Shown: positions 20,770 to 30,236 of the stretch, piece after piece
Numbering within the stretch: position 1 is the first letter of the stretch
Layout: each line of letters starts with the position of its first letter
NCBI GenBank assembly: GCA_039090855.1
Contig: CM077016.1
Span: 51,231,436-51,295,435 of the forward strand
Direction: 5' to 3'
Origin: Macrothele yani
Lineage: Eukaryota > Arthropoda > Arachnida > Araneae > Macrothelidae
DNA: 64,000 nt
The notes under the pieces: model-generated
Databases searched by the model: none
Seen by the model: the letters and a program-made list of their open reading frames with translations, nothing else
Told to the model about the DNA's origin: nothing
Translations under genes and position numbers: made by a program

Positions 20770-22405
20770 ATGAGCATAAAAAGCATTCCTGATGTCAGAC
20801 AGGTCGGTAAATCAGCTCTGGCCTTTGTCATCAACAAGTGGAAGAAGGCGGGACTTTGCAGGAATGCACCTCGCCCTGGAAGACCCACTAAACTGCAACG
20901 CAGGCACCGGAGGGTGCTGCCGAGGCAGGCCCGGAAAACCAGGTCCTGATCAATGACCGCCATAATACACGAGTTCCAGATGGCCACAGATGTTATTGTC
21001 TCCACCACGACACTTCGAAGAGAGGCACATGCACTCGGATATCATATCTGAGCATCCGCTCACAAACCTCTCGTCACAAAGAGTAATAAAGCCACGCGGT
21101 TATGATGGTGTCAGCAGCACAAAAATTGGACACTGGAACAATGGCGACAGGTGTTATGCAGCGACGAATCCCGCTTCACATTATTCCGATCCAATGGACG
21201 TGTCGGGGTTTGGCGGCTAAGGTACTATATCGTTGGAACTGCCCACCGCGGCGGTTGGCAGTAACGACTGGCAGCCTCCAACTGTTTTTTTATATTTTAA
21301 ACGAGATTTATTTCGCGGAAAGGGTCGACAGTCGGCGGCCGTGACGTCATGACGGTCCGATCCCCACTGTCGCGTCTAGAGCGCTCTGTAACCAGTCAAG
21401 ACGGGACCTCGCGATGGCCCAGAGGAAGGCGTGGGTGACTTATTTACCACGGTTTGTGAAATTGTGACCAATTCTTTCATAATGGCGAGAAAAGGGTTCA
21501 GTAATCATGACGATGAACAACTTGTAGAGTATGTGAGAGTGCTGTACGATTATGGACGCAAAGATTTTCGTAATTTGAACACGTGTGATGGAAGATTGCG
21601 GAATACTTAAAAGTCACTTTCCCGATTTTTAAATATTTCATTTGAGAGCGCTCTTGACGGTAGGCGTATAATTTCATCATCCTCTTCTTCATCCTGTAAC
21701 AAGAACGCTGTAGTAGTACCTAAATCCATCTTCGAACAAATCTCAGTGTGTTTGCTATCTCCCAAAACTAAAAGCCAACTGATTACTTGCTCTATAATAG
21801 GAGAGCGGTCGGCAGCTACAGAGGGCAGTTTCTACGGCATAGCCTACCACTCACTGCCGGACTTTACAGTGGACAGTTCCAGCGAAATAGTACCTTTACC
21901 CGGAGAGCATCTGCTTTCGGAGTGTACAGTGCCGACTGTGTAGTACAGAGGAGGTGTAGCTATGGTATTGGGTTGTTTCAGCTGGTACGGTATGGTTCCA
22001 ATAGTTTCTATTCATGGCAACATGAACTCTGTGCTGTATAAAGATACCCTGTATAACTCAATGCTCTCAACGTTGTGGCAGTTCTACGGACACGACGATT
22101 GTTTCTTCCAGGACGACATTGCCACTTGTCATGTTTCCAGGGCTACAGTGGAGTGGTATGAGGAAAACCAGATCTTGCAGATGAACTGGCCTGCTCAGAG
22201 CCCGGGCTTCAATCCCATTGAATTCCTATGGTATGAACTTGAATGACGGGTGAGGTTTAGACCAACACGACCTTCTTCACAGTTGGTCCACGTACTGAAG
22301 GCGTAATGGAGGAACATCCCGTTCTTCTTACTTCATGGGCTTGTGGACAGTTTACCTGGACTGGTGGCTGCTGTAATCTCTGCAAATAAAGGACTTACCC
22401 GCTAC
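20770..22405 (+). pseudogene. Tc1 (DD34E) transposase, family C, split and stop-ridden
   Basis: The N-terminal part begins near 20770 (MSIKSIPDVRQVGKSALAF) with APRPGRPTKLQRRHRRVL, then two stops near 20950. It continues with VSTTTLRREAHALGYHI, then after a frame change SAHKPLVTKSNKATRLLW and the first Asp in VLCSDESRFTLFRSNGRVG, reaching VWRL near 21220. Coding resumes near 21899 with PGEHLLSECTVPTV, a stop, then MVLGCFSWYG, the second Asp in CFFQDDIATCHVSR and the Glu in SPGFNPIEFLWYELE, with 34 residues between. The usual SPDLNPIE has become SPGFNPIE. Similar in sequence to the element at 62,288-63,503. Confidence 0.85.
21225..21895. other. foreign insert within the Tc1, GC-rich first half
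   Basis: Lies between codons for VWRL and PGEHLL that are adjacent in related Tc1 genes. It contains a T-run and a GC-rich block (about 21320-21420) with GTGACGTCATGACG, a CRE-like site that may be chance. A 42-codon frame starts at 21483. No TIR or target duplication was resolved. Confidence 0.6.
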
Positions 22406-22471
22406 TGTTGTAAATACAATACTGTTTTTCTATTTACTTACAGTATCCAATCACGTTTGTCCACATAGTGT

Positions 22472-22926
22472 ATCTTTGGGCTGGTGTGGTTATGGAAGTT
22501 TGAAGATTTGCAACAAGCTGTTGATAACCCTAACTCCAGAAGCGCGCTCAAAGTACCATATTTAGAATTGTAGATTGCATAGGAATAGATCTGCCAGGAA
22601 ATTTGCTTTCCTAATTACTTAACTACAGTCGGAAAATGACAAAAAAACACGGAGTGGTTAGCCAACGGATAGAGGAATGACCTCGTCACTAATGTCCTCG
22701 GCTTTCTATATTAATGAACACACAGCACATCGTTCTATCTTCCGTGTCACGCTGCTCTATTGACTGCTTGTAGTACATATATTATTCGACTTCGTACATG
22801 TGCAGTTACAAATTTAGATAGCAAATTAGAATATTTCCGAAAGCCACAGTAAGCTATATTTTTATTTCAGCTATTTATTGCTACGCTGTGTTGACTTCCG
22901 AGAATAATAAATTGATTTCCAATTTT
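22472..22926. other. non-coding stretch
   Basis: No gene recognised. A weak tRNA A-box-like string, GAGTGGTTAGCCAACGG, at 22653 is not followed by a convincing B box. Confidence 0.4.
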
Positions 22927-23817
22927 CCAGAATGTGGGTTTTCCCCACTGCTAGGGAGATTTTGCTAGCATCAAAAGAATGTTAAAGCAACTCTAGATGT
23001 TTCCCGTTTGATAATCAGTAAAATGCTCTAAACATATCATCATATGAACATCCTTTGTAGAGATACGCTGCTGTTATCTGTGCTTTAGCCTTTGAACAGC
23101 CCGGAAAGAATTAACTCTGGGTAAGTCAAGTGGGCTGGAATCAGCTCTAACGAATATACACTGACGGAAAAAAAAAATCACAACACCAAGAAGAGGTTGT
23201 GTTAGATAAACGACAGTTGGTAGGCGGTGAGAGTACATCTGTAAGATGACATATATCCAGAATTTGGGTTTTCCTCACGACTAGGGAGATTTTGCTAGCA
23301 TCAAAAGAATGTTAAAGCAACTCTAGGTGTTTCCCGTTTGATAATCAGTAAAATGCTCTAAACATATCATCATATGAACATCCTTTGTAGAGATACGCTG
23401 TTGTTATCTGTGCTTTAGCCTTTGAACAGCCCGGAAAGAATTAACTCTGGGTAAGTCAAGTGGGCTGGAATCAGCTCTAACGAATATACACTGACGGAAA
23501 AAAAAAATCCCAACACCAAGAAGGGGTTGTGTTAGATAAACGACAGTTGGTAGGCGGTGAGAGTACATCTGTAAGATGACATCTATCCAGAATTTGGGTT
23601 TTCCCCACGACTAGGGAGATTTTGCTAGCATCAAAAGAATGTTAAATCAACTCTAGATGTTTCCCGTTTGATAATCAGTAAAATGCTCTAAACATATCAT
23701 CATATGAACATCCTTTGTAGAGATACGCTGCTGTTATCTGTGCTTTAGCCTTTGAACAGCCCGGAAAGAATTAACTCTGGGTAAGTCAAGTGGGCTGGAA
23801 TCAGCTCTAACGAATAT
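22927..23817. repeat. 330-bp tandem repeat, 2.7 copies, carrying a Tc1-type terminus
   Basis: Units begin at 22927, 23257 and 23587 with CCAGAATTTGGGTTTTCC (CCAGAATGTGGG in the first) and differ at only a few bases. Each full unit contains TACACTGACGGAAAAAA followed by AACACCAAGAAG, which resembles the end of the Tc1 at 38,096. The third unit stops at that TA, where the next mariner begins. Confidence 0.95.
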
Positions 23818-23822
23818 ACTGT

Positions 23823-25119
23823 ATACAGACCGTCTGACAATAAATTTCCAGGACAGCTGTTGTTACGAGGAAAGTTTAAAGCACTCAATCCAACTGTGGT
23901 TATGGTTCTTCAAAGTAGTCCCCCTTCCTATCGGTGCACCATTTTGATCTCTCCACTAGATGTGCGAAACACGTTTTAAATTCATTTACCGGAACACTGC
24001 TCATTTCCATGGTAACCGTTTTCTTGATGTCATGAAACGTCGTCTTTTCAACGCCAGCTTCACTTTGGGGAACAGGAAGCAGTCGGAGGGAGCTAAGTCT
24101 GGGTAGTAGGGCGGATGGTTGTGCCTGGGACTTGGCGACGAACTGTGTCACCAACAGTGCCGAGTGGGCAGGCCCGTTGTCGTCCAGAAGGAACCAACTT
24201 CCATGTGCTCTCAGGTGTGGCCTCACATGATGAAGTTACTTCCGTAGACGATCAAGAACTTGCAGGTAGAAGGCATTGGTGATTGTTGCGCCCTCCGGAA
24301 GCCATTCCCTGTGACTGATGCCGGTGCTGTCAAAAAACGTGATGAGCATTGCTTTGATTTTCGACTTTTGCAGGCGGAACCTTCTTGGGTATCGGTGAAC
24401 TTGGTGCCCTTCACTCCATGCTGTGCTTCTTTGATGTTGGATCGTGTTGAAAGCACCACGTCTCATTAGCTGTAACAATGCGGCCCAGCATCGAAGGGAC
24501 GGATTTCACAGCCGCAATGAACGCCTTGCAGCTTTCGACTCCTTGCACTTTCTGTTCTTCAGTCAAACTGTGCGGCACAAACCATACGCAAATCTTCCAT
24601 TTCTCGAGATCTTCCTTTAGAATCAGCCGGATTGTTTCACGGTTGATGTGGAGTTCGTCCTCCATCACCCGTCCCGTCACTCAACGGTCTGACTGCACCA
24701 GAGCATGAACTTTCTCCACCATTTCCTCAGAACGGCTGGTTGACGGTCTTCCAATCCTTGGGTCATCCCCCAACGTCTTCAATTCCCTCGCGAAATCGAG
24801 CATATCATTCAAAAACGCGATCACGGGATAGAGCATTATCCCCGTAAACAGTTTTGATCATTTCGAAGGTCTCCGTTGCTGCTTTTCTAGACTTGCAGCA
24901 AAACGAGATGTTTGCTCTCTATTCAAATCCATGACAATCGTCTTTGGGGTACCTTCTATTAAGTCTTCAGAATCGGACAGGTCTGCACTTTCTTAGATCT
25001 TCATGTCTCCTGCAAGAGAGGGAAAACACAGTTACGATTTGACCCATAGAACATATTTTTACCACTACCATTAACAGAGTAATACCCACTGTCCTGGAAC
25101 TTTATTGTCAGACGGTGTA
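23823..25119 (-). mobile_element. mariner element with TIRs
   Basis: The ends are inverted copies: 23828-23856 reads GACCGTCTGACAATAAATTT and onward, and the right end near 25119 read inward reads CACCGTCTGACAATAAAGTT followed by CCAGGACAG. TA-rich flanks are present on both sides. The ~1.3-kb length is normal for mariner. Confidence 0.9.
23900..24932 (-). pseudogene. mariner transposase, frameshifted
   Basis: An ATG at 24932 opens MDLNREQTSRFAASLEKQ. A helix-turn-helix part has LKTLGDDPRIGRPSTSRSEE and LHINRETIRLILKEDLEK. The linker WFVPHSLTEEQK is followed by the first catalytic region IVTANETWCFQHDPTSK, where Asp of the usual TGDETW is Asn. The second Asp is in WFLLDDNGPAHSALLVTQF. After QAQ the frame shifts, and the third Asp motif YYPDLAPSDCFLFPKVK lies in another frame near 24120-24070. 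The C-terminus, RSKWCTDRKGDYFEEP, is in the original frame with its stop at 23900-23902. Frameshifts and the altered first Asp make it dead. Confidence 0.9.
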
Positions 25120-25217
25120 TCCGCTGTCTGTGAAGTGGGCCGAACTTGGCTGGAATGAATTCATTCGGAGTGCGTTTAGTGGTTCCAGCGGCGCTCGAAC
25201 GAGTGACCTGCAAGACT

Positions 25218-25535
25218 CAGAGGCATAACTAGGGCCGGACAGGCGGCGCAGCTGAAAAGAGGGCGCAAAAATCAGTGCGTACAGCTGATTAAAATTGGAA
25301 TTGAAACTTTGCACCAGTTTCTGGTACAATTTTTATCGCCATACTTTGTCATTTGTCCTTTTACAGAATTTGCTTATAATATGTTGCACCAGTATTGGTA
25401 GTCTTCAACATAAAATTCACATTTCTCCCTCAAAACGTTCAGGGGATATTAGTTGCGCACATTCAAAAATGAAGGTGCAGTTGTACGTGCAGTACAAGAT
25501 AAGGATGTGTCGTTCACCTTGTTGAACATTCTCTG
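25218..25535 (+). repeat. hAT-like non-autonomous repeat, copy 1
   Basis: It begins CAGAGGCATAACTAGGGCC, then GGCGGCGCAGCTGAA, and later CCTCAAAACGTTCAGG and TTCAAAAATGAAGG. The same succession occurs inverted at 50,375-50,155. The start resembles hAT family ends. No protein recognised, and the other end was not found. Confidence 0.55.
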
Positions 25536-25669
25536 GGGACTATTTAATGATTTTTGCGACTTTAAGCCTCAATTTCTAGATACATTCGGTCTGTTTGAGG
25601 TGATACCGAATGTCGTAAGTCCGAAGTTTTTTTTGGGGGGGGAGGGTTGACGACCACCGTGAGCAACTA

Positions 25670-25772
25670 GGTGGGCTATAAGCAGTCGCCGGTCCATAAT
25701 TTAGGGCCATTGGTTCCAGGGAAGGTAGAATCCGTCCCTAATTTAGGACCACTGGTTCCAGGGAGAGGGAAC
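25670..25772 (-). mobile_element. SINE family A 3' fragment with internal duplication
   Basis: It matches the minus strand of the SINE at 33655-33890 (TGGGCTATAAGCAGTC, then TTAGGGCCATTGGTTCCAGG). The ~45-bp segment around CATTGGTTCCAGGG occurs twice in tandem. It abuts the truncated Tc1 that follows directly. Confidence 0.85.
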
Positions 25773-26345
25773 GCTATTTACCACAGTGTACTGTTCCTAT
25801 GGTCAAGTTTGAAGCTGGCAATGTACTCGTGTGCGGGTTGGTTTTCGTGGTATGGTCCCGGTCCATTGGTTATCGTGGAAAAACCTGTTAACCAGCACGT
25901 CTACCTCGATATCCTGTACAATTATGCCCTACCAACTCTGTGGAAATACTATGGAACCGAGCCTTGTTGGTACCAGCAGGATAATGCACCGAAACATAAA
26001 GCAAGGACTGTTACGGCGTGGTTTGAAGATAATTCCGTATCGTGTGTGGACTGGCCAGCACAGAGCCCTGATATTAATGCCATAGAGCACCTATGGGATG
26101 AATTAGAGTGCCGCATAAGAAGTTTGGAACCAAGGCCTACTACTAAGCAACAGTTAGCGGCAGCATTATGTACTGAATGGAAGCGGATATCTATCTCTGT
26201 GTTCCAAAACCTTGTCGAAAGCATGTCTCGAAGGGTCAGTGCATGCATTAAGGCCAAAGATGGATCGACACCTTACTAATGTATGTCAATAAATGCTATG
26301 TTGTGTTTATCTTCTAGGTGTCCGGTGACTTTTGTCAATATAGTG
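25773..26345 (+). mobile_element. Tc1 family X, 5'-truncated copy
   Basis: Only the 3' part is present, from GGGAACGCTATTTACC at 25772 to the terminus GGTGTCCGGTGACTTTTGTC that ends in TAGTGTA at 26345. Its sister copy is the element at 41,263-49,869. The junction with the SINE fragment at ~25772 suggests truncation by rearrangement. Confidence 0.9.
25788..26279 (+). pseudogene. Tc1 (DD34E) transposase C-terminal half, family X
   Basis: The uninterrupted frame carries FLWSSLKLAMYSCAGWFSWY, WYQQDNAPKHKARTV (second Asp) and SPDINAIEHLWDELECR (Glu, with the usual NPIE changed to NAIE), 34 residues apart. It ends VSACIKAKDGSTPY at a TAA. The first Asp domain and the DNA-binding half are absent. 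The open frame extends upstream into the SINE by chance, so a product starting at 25671 would be a fusion and is not a real gene. The site at 26219-26244 is the uninterrupted version of the LINE insertion site described at 41368. Confidence 0.9.
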
Positions 26346-27110
26346 TATGTATGTATGTATTTATTCAATAAGATGACATTTGTGTGCTTTTCATTGTTTT
26401 TATGCTTGAAATAGTAAGTAGTCATATCATTATGCAACGCAGTGCATAATTGACGATTAAAGTTTCTGTTGATAAACTTTGGTGATTTTGATCTTCAAGA
26501 AACCATTGAACATGATAAACTGAATGTCATAATTTTATTCACATGCTGGACTATAAGAAGCGCCACTCAAGTGGGTTGTTTTTTCAGTTCATATTCGAAT
26601 TTGCATCTGTTTTATGTGACAAAATCATTGCAGAATATACACATCTGACTGTGTTTCTCCAATGCGTTTTACAGACAGCTTTCGGAAAATGTGAAAACGG
26701 AAACAGAAGCAAAACCAGCAGCTTTCATTTGAGGACTCTACTGTGGGAAGCTGGTGAGTATTCTTTTTATCAAATTTGCTTTCTTGCGTAGTCATTTTGC
26801 GTAAAATTGCTCAAAATCATGGCACAATAGAAAAGCGGATTACTTACAGGACAGTTCCATCCATCAAAATGAAATCATTCGGCCTAAAAATTATCTTTGT
26901 AGAAATGTAACTAATTTTCGTGCCTTGAATATTTCGGGTTTATTTATCGCTTTCGTGGATGAGTTCAATACGTGAACCCCCACCTTCGGAACTCTTGATG
27001 ATGATTAGCTTATCAAAGTTATAATGTTTACTTTCAAATACTTGGGGACGTGGACATTAAATGCTTAACATGAACAGTTAAATAACATCTATAGGTCCCA
27101 GGGATTGATA
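26344..27110. other. non-coding stretch starting with a (TGTA)n microsatellite
   Basis: A short TGTA/TATG run lies at 26344-26362. After that, AT-rich sequence without a recognised gene or repeat. Confidence 0.5.
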
Positions 27111-27112
27111 TA

Positions 27113-28666
27113 AACTGGTGTGCAAAAATTAAAAACGAAGAGAAGAAATTAGCATAAAAGCGGAACGAGCAGGCAGAACGGACCAAAAAACCACTCGAGA
27201 GATAGACTAGGTTCCGGTACGGTAGGGCATGCGCATATATGCAGCATGACGTAGGAGGGGGGCAGTGTTGAAAGGGTACAAAGCTCACGGGATGTGTACG
27301 CTCAGCAATTCGGTGAAAGCTATTGCACGGTGTACATCCGTTTGAACGACGTCGAGTTGCTGCCACCGTGTGATATGACCAACAGGCAATCCAGTAGACG
27401 ACATCTAGATGCCTTTACCCGAGGTCGCGTCATTGGGAAGTTGGAAGAAGTTCGAAGTGTGACTAGTGTGGCCGAGGAGTTCGGGATCGCTCACAGCATT
27501 GTTTCACGAGCTTAGACAGCATTTCAAACGACAGGAACAGCTGTCCGAGAGTTTAGCAGTGGTCGTCCACGAGCAACCACGGCGGCGGACGACTGGTATA
27601 TTGTCCTATATGCGAGAAGAGACAGACGGAAGACAACAGGAGAAATCGCAAGTGACATTCAACAGACAACTGGACGTCCGTTATCGCGTTTTACCGTGAC
27701 CAGGAGGCATCACAACAGTGGTCTATTTGCACGACGACCAGTACGGTGTGTGCCATTAAGGCCTGCTCATCGGAGACGGCGGTTTCTGTGGTGGCAGGAA
27801 CACAAGAACTGGACACATCAGCAATGGGGTCGAGTTCTCTTTACGGATGAGAGCCGATTTAGTCTGATGAGCGATTCTGGACGTATACATATCTGGAAAG
27901 AGCTGGGAACCCGCAATCACACCTCAAACACCATCGAAAGGGACCGGTTTGGAAGTGGCGGAGTTCTCGTTTGGGGCGGTATCATGCTTGGTAGCCGCAC
28001 TGACCTCCACATCTTCCAAGGAGGTTCAGTCACTGGTGTCCGCTATTGTACCGAGGTTCTCCTGCCTCACGTGCGTCTGTTTAGAGGTGCTGTGGGTCCT
28101 GAAGTACTGTTCTAGGACGACTACGTTGCACCTCATCGTACAGTGGCTGTCGCAGAGCTGTTGGAGAGTGAAGATATTCAACGCATGGATTGGCCCTCAA
28201 GGTCCCAGGACCTAAATCCAGTCGAACACGTGTGGGACCTTCTCGGGAGACGCTTGGCAGCACGTCACCAGCCGCCAGCAACGATTCCGCAGCTGCGATT
28301 GGCGCTACAAGAGGAATGGGCCGCGATGCCTCAACAGCTCCTTGACAACCTCGTCCTCAGCATGGCCAGACGTTGTAAATCCTGCAACGCAGTTAGGGGT
28401 GATCATATCCCTTACTAAAGACTGGATTTTTCTTGGCAGCCGCCTGTCACATGGACGTTTTTGTCTTCTGTCCAGTTGCGCTCGAAGCTACCTTTTCAAT
28501 AAAGTGCCTTTGTATCCTTTGGATTCCTTGTTTGTACGGTTTTGCTCACTTGTCCCATATTCTTACATCTTGGGGATCTTATGGTATGATATGAGTCGAT
28601 GTGGAGCACTTCTGCACGACGTTACATTCGAAAAACTGTCTCGTCCTTAATGTTTGCACACCAGTG
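27113..28666 (+). mobile_element. Tc1 family B, copy 2, with TIRs
   Basis: It starts near 27113 (ACTGGTGTGCAAAAATTAA) and ends at 28666. Read inward, the end is CACTGGTGTGCAAACATTAA, followed by TA. It is alignable throughout with 13007-14528, including the flanks of the coding region and the 3' untranslated part with CAATAAAGTGCCTTTGTATC. Confidence 0.9.
27375..28418 (+). pseudogene. Tc1 (DD34E) transposase, family B copy 2, two lesions in the catalytic half
   Basis: The ATG at 27375 opens MTNRQSSRRHLDAFTRGRVI. The helix-turn-helix segment stops after HSIVSRA (TAG at 27513-27515, where copy 1 has Trp), followed by a frame change. From 27696 one frame runs through LFTDESRFSLMSDSGRIHIW (first Asp) and GSGGVLVWGGIMLGSRT to EVLF, where a TAG (28113-28115) replaces the Met before the second Asp. 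The frame then continues DDYVAPHRTVAV, SQDLNPVEHVWDLLGRRL and ends GDHIPY at 28418. Comparison with copy 1 shows that the two have different disabling mutations. Confidence 0.92.
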
Positions 28667-28669
28667 TAT

Positions 28670-30155
28670 ATTACAGCAAGAAATAGAGCTTATAGGGTAT
28701 CAAATGAACTCCTTTATTCAGTTAATTGACTTATAACTCAACCTTAGAGAACCACATAGTAGCTTAGACACAATTCCTCCTTGAACAAATATAACAGGCT
28801 TGTATAGACACTTATGCGACGCATAGAGCATCTTTTATTTTAGTAATATCGAAGATAACATGCGACCTTAACAGAAGCAGTATATAGTCTTGTGTACACA
28901 CACTTCTTGTTATTTATTTACCTTGACTCACTTTCAGCCGTTGCCTTGAGGTTTTAACGTGCCTGTCTGAAAGAAATAAAATTATAAAGTAATGTAATTT
29001 ACATAAGAACAGAAACTCAAAAACGAAGATTAATTTAGAGACATACATCACGAAATGTAAAATTATAGGTTAACGATATTGTTCAAGTGAACATTCTCCA
29101 AAATTTTCAGAGCGAATTACACAGACTTATAAAATGTTTCTCATATTTAAAGTTGTATAACGTAAACGTCTTTTCGTACTGCTACGTTATTTTAAAACAT
29201 CACCATACGATGAAAAAGTTCCTAAATTAAACCTTTACGACTAGACGAAACACTTAAAAAAATAGAAGTGAAACTTACGGAAATGATGCTTTATTTCTCG
29301 ATGTAGCACTTCACATCACAAATTGGTATCAACACTCCACATTAAACACACCACACACCAACACGACGCTCCACATTAATCGCTCCACAACGCTCCCCAA
29401 GCAACAGTTTACTCGTAGTTTATATCTCTCGTTCTTATCTGATAACAGGCATACGTCACGTTCATTCAACTTCAATCATGTTGCCAACAGCATTCGTTTG
29501 AGAGAAAAGATATCACGTTAAGTGTGAAATATAACTGAGAACAAACTCAAGATTTACATAGGGAAAGAGACTAAAAAGGAAAGTTAATTTAGAATATACG
29601 TCGCAGTTGTTTGAGTTGCTTTGGCATATGTTGCACATATGTTAGGTGCTGACTGTTAATACGATTTTTCTTTTGCTCTATTAACAAAATGATGTAGCAC
29701 GTTGGACAGAGCATGCGCAAAATACCACAATTTTTTATGCTAAGCCCCGCTTCACAAAATTCCATTGTTTCGACGATCGAAGAAAGAGCATCGACAAATT
29801 ACATTGTGGCACGTTTGGATTACAACCTCAAATACCAGCATATTTTTGATGTCAGTTTTTTTTACATAACATCCTTTAAGTTATTTTAATGAAATAATGA
29901 ATTGTAGAAATGAAATGAATGATGAAATTGAAAATTCTGAATGTTTTTCCTTTATTATGTTATTTATTTATTTGCGTTTAATAGTCCTTAGAGGGAGGAA
30001 TTACTTTTTACGAATTCCAGAGGGTAAATACACAGTTCTCTCAACATGAATTACGCCTGTAGTTTTTAGTTAAAAAAACTGATATGTGTGGTAATAAAAA
30101 AAAAATCTGAAAGCGAAGATAAACTGAGAGGCATGAAATAGCCGTTTATTATATC
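28670..30155. other. AT-rich non-coding stretch
   Basis: 1.5 kb without a recognised gene, TIR or tandem repeat. It has several A-runs, and a (GT)n microsatellite follows at 30157-30176. Confidence 0.5.
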
Positions 30156-30236
30156 GTGTGTGTGTGTGTGTGTGTATAAGTTCTACCCGTTTTTGTAGGC
30201 CACAAAGACAGGAGGAAAACAGAACAAATAACGTAC

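Larger units (their letters stand above)
20575..22470 (+). mobile_element. Tc1 family C with TIRs and an internal insert
   Basis: The left end CACTATGTGGACAAAAGCGA at 20575 follows TA. The right end, read inward from 22470, begins CACTATGTGGACAAACGTGA and is followed by TA at 22471-22472. The 1,896-bp length is too long for the family because about 670 bp of foreign sequence separates the two halves of the transposase. Confidence 0.9.

Noticed and set aside
21331..21345. A CRE promoter element (GTGACGTCAT) as a regulatory site
   Set aside because: A single 8-10 bp match in GC-rich DNA with no gene downstream is not enough to call a regulatory feature.
25671..26279. A 202-codon gene starting in the SINE
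   Set aside because: The first ~35 codons are SINE sequence in reverse. The rest is the C-terminal half of a truncated Tc1 transposase.
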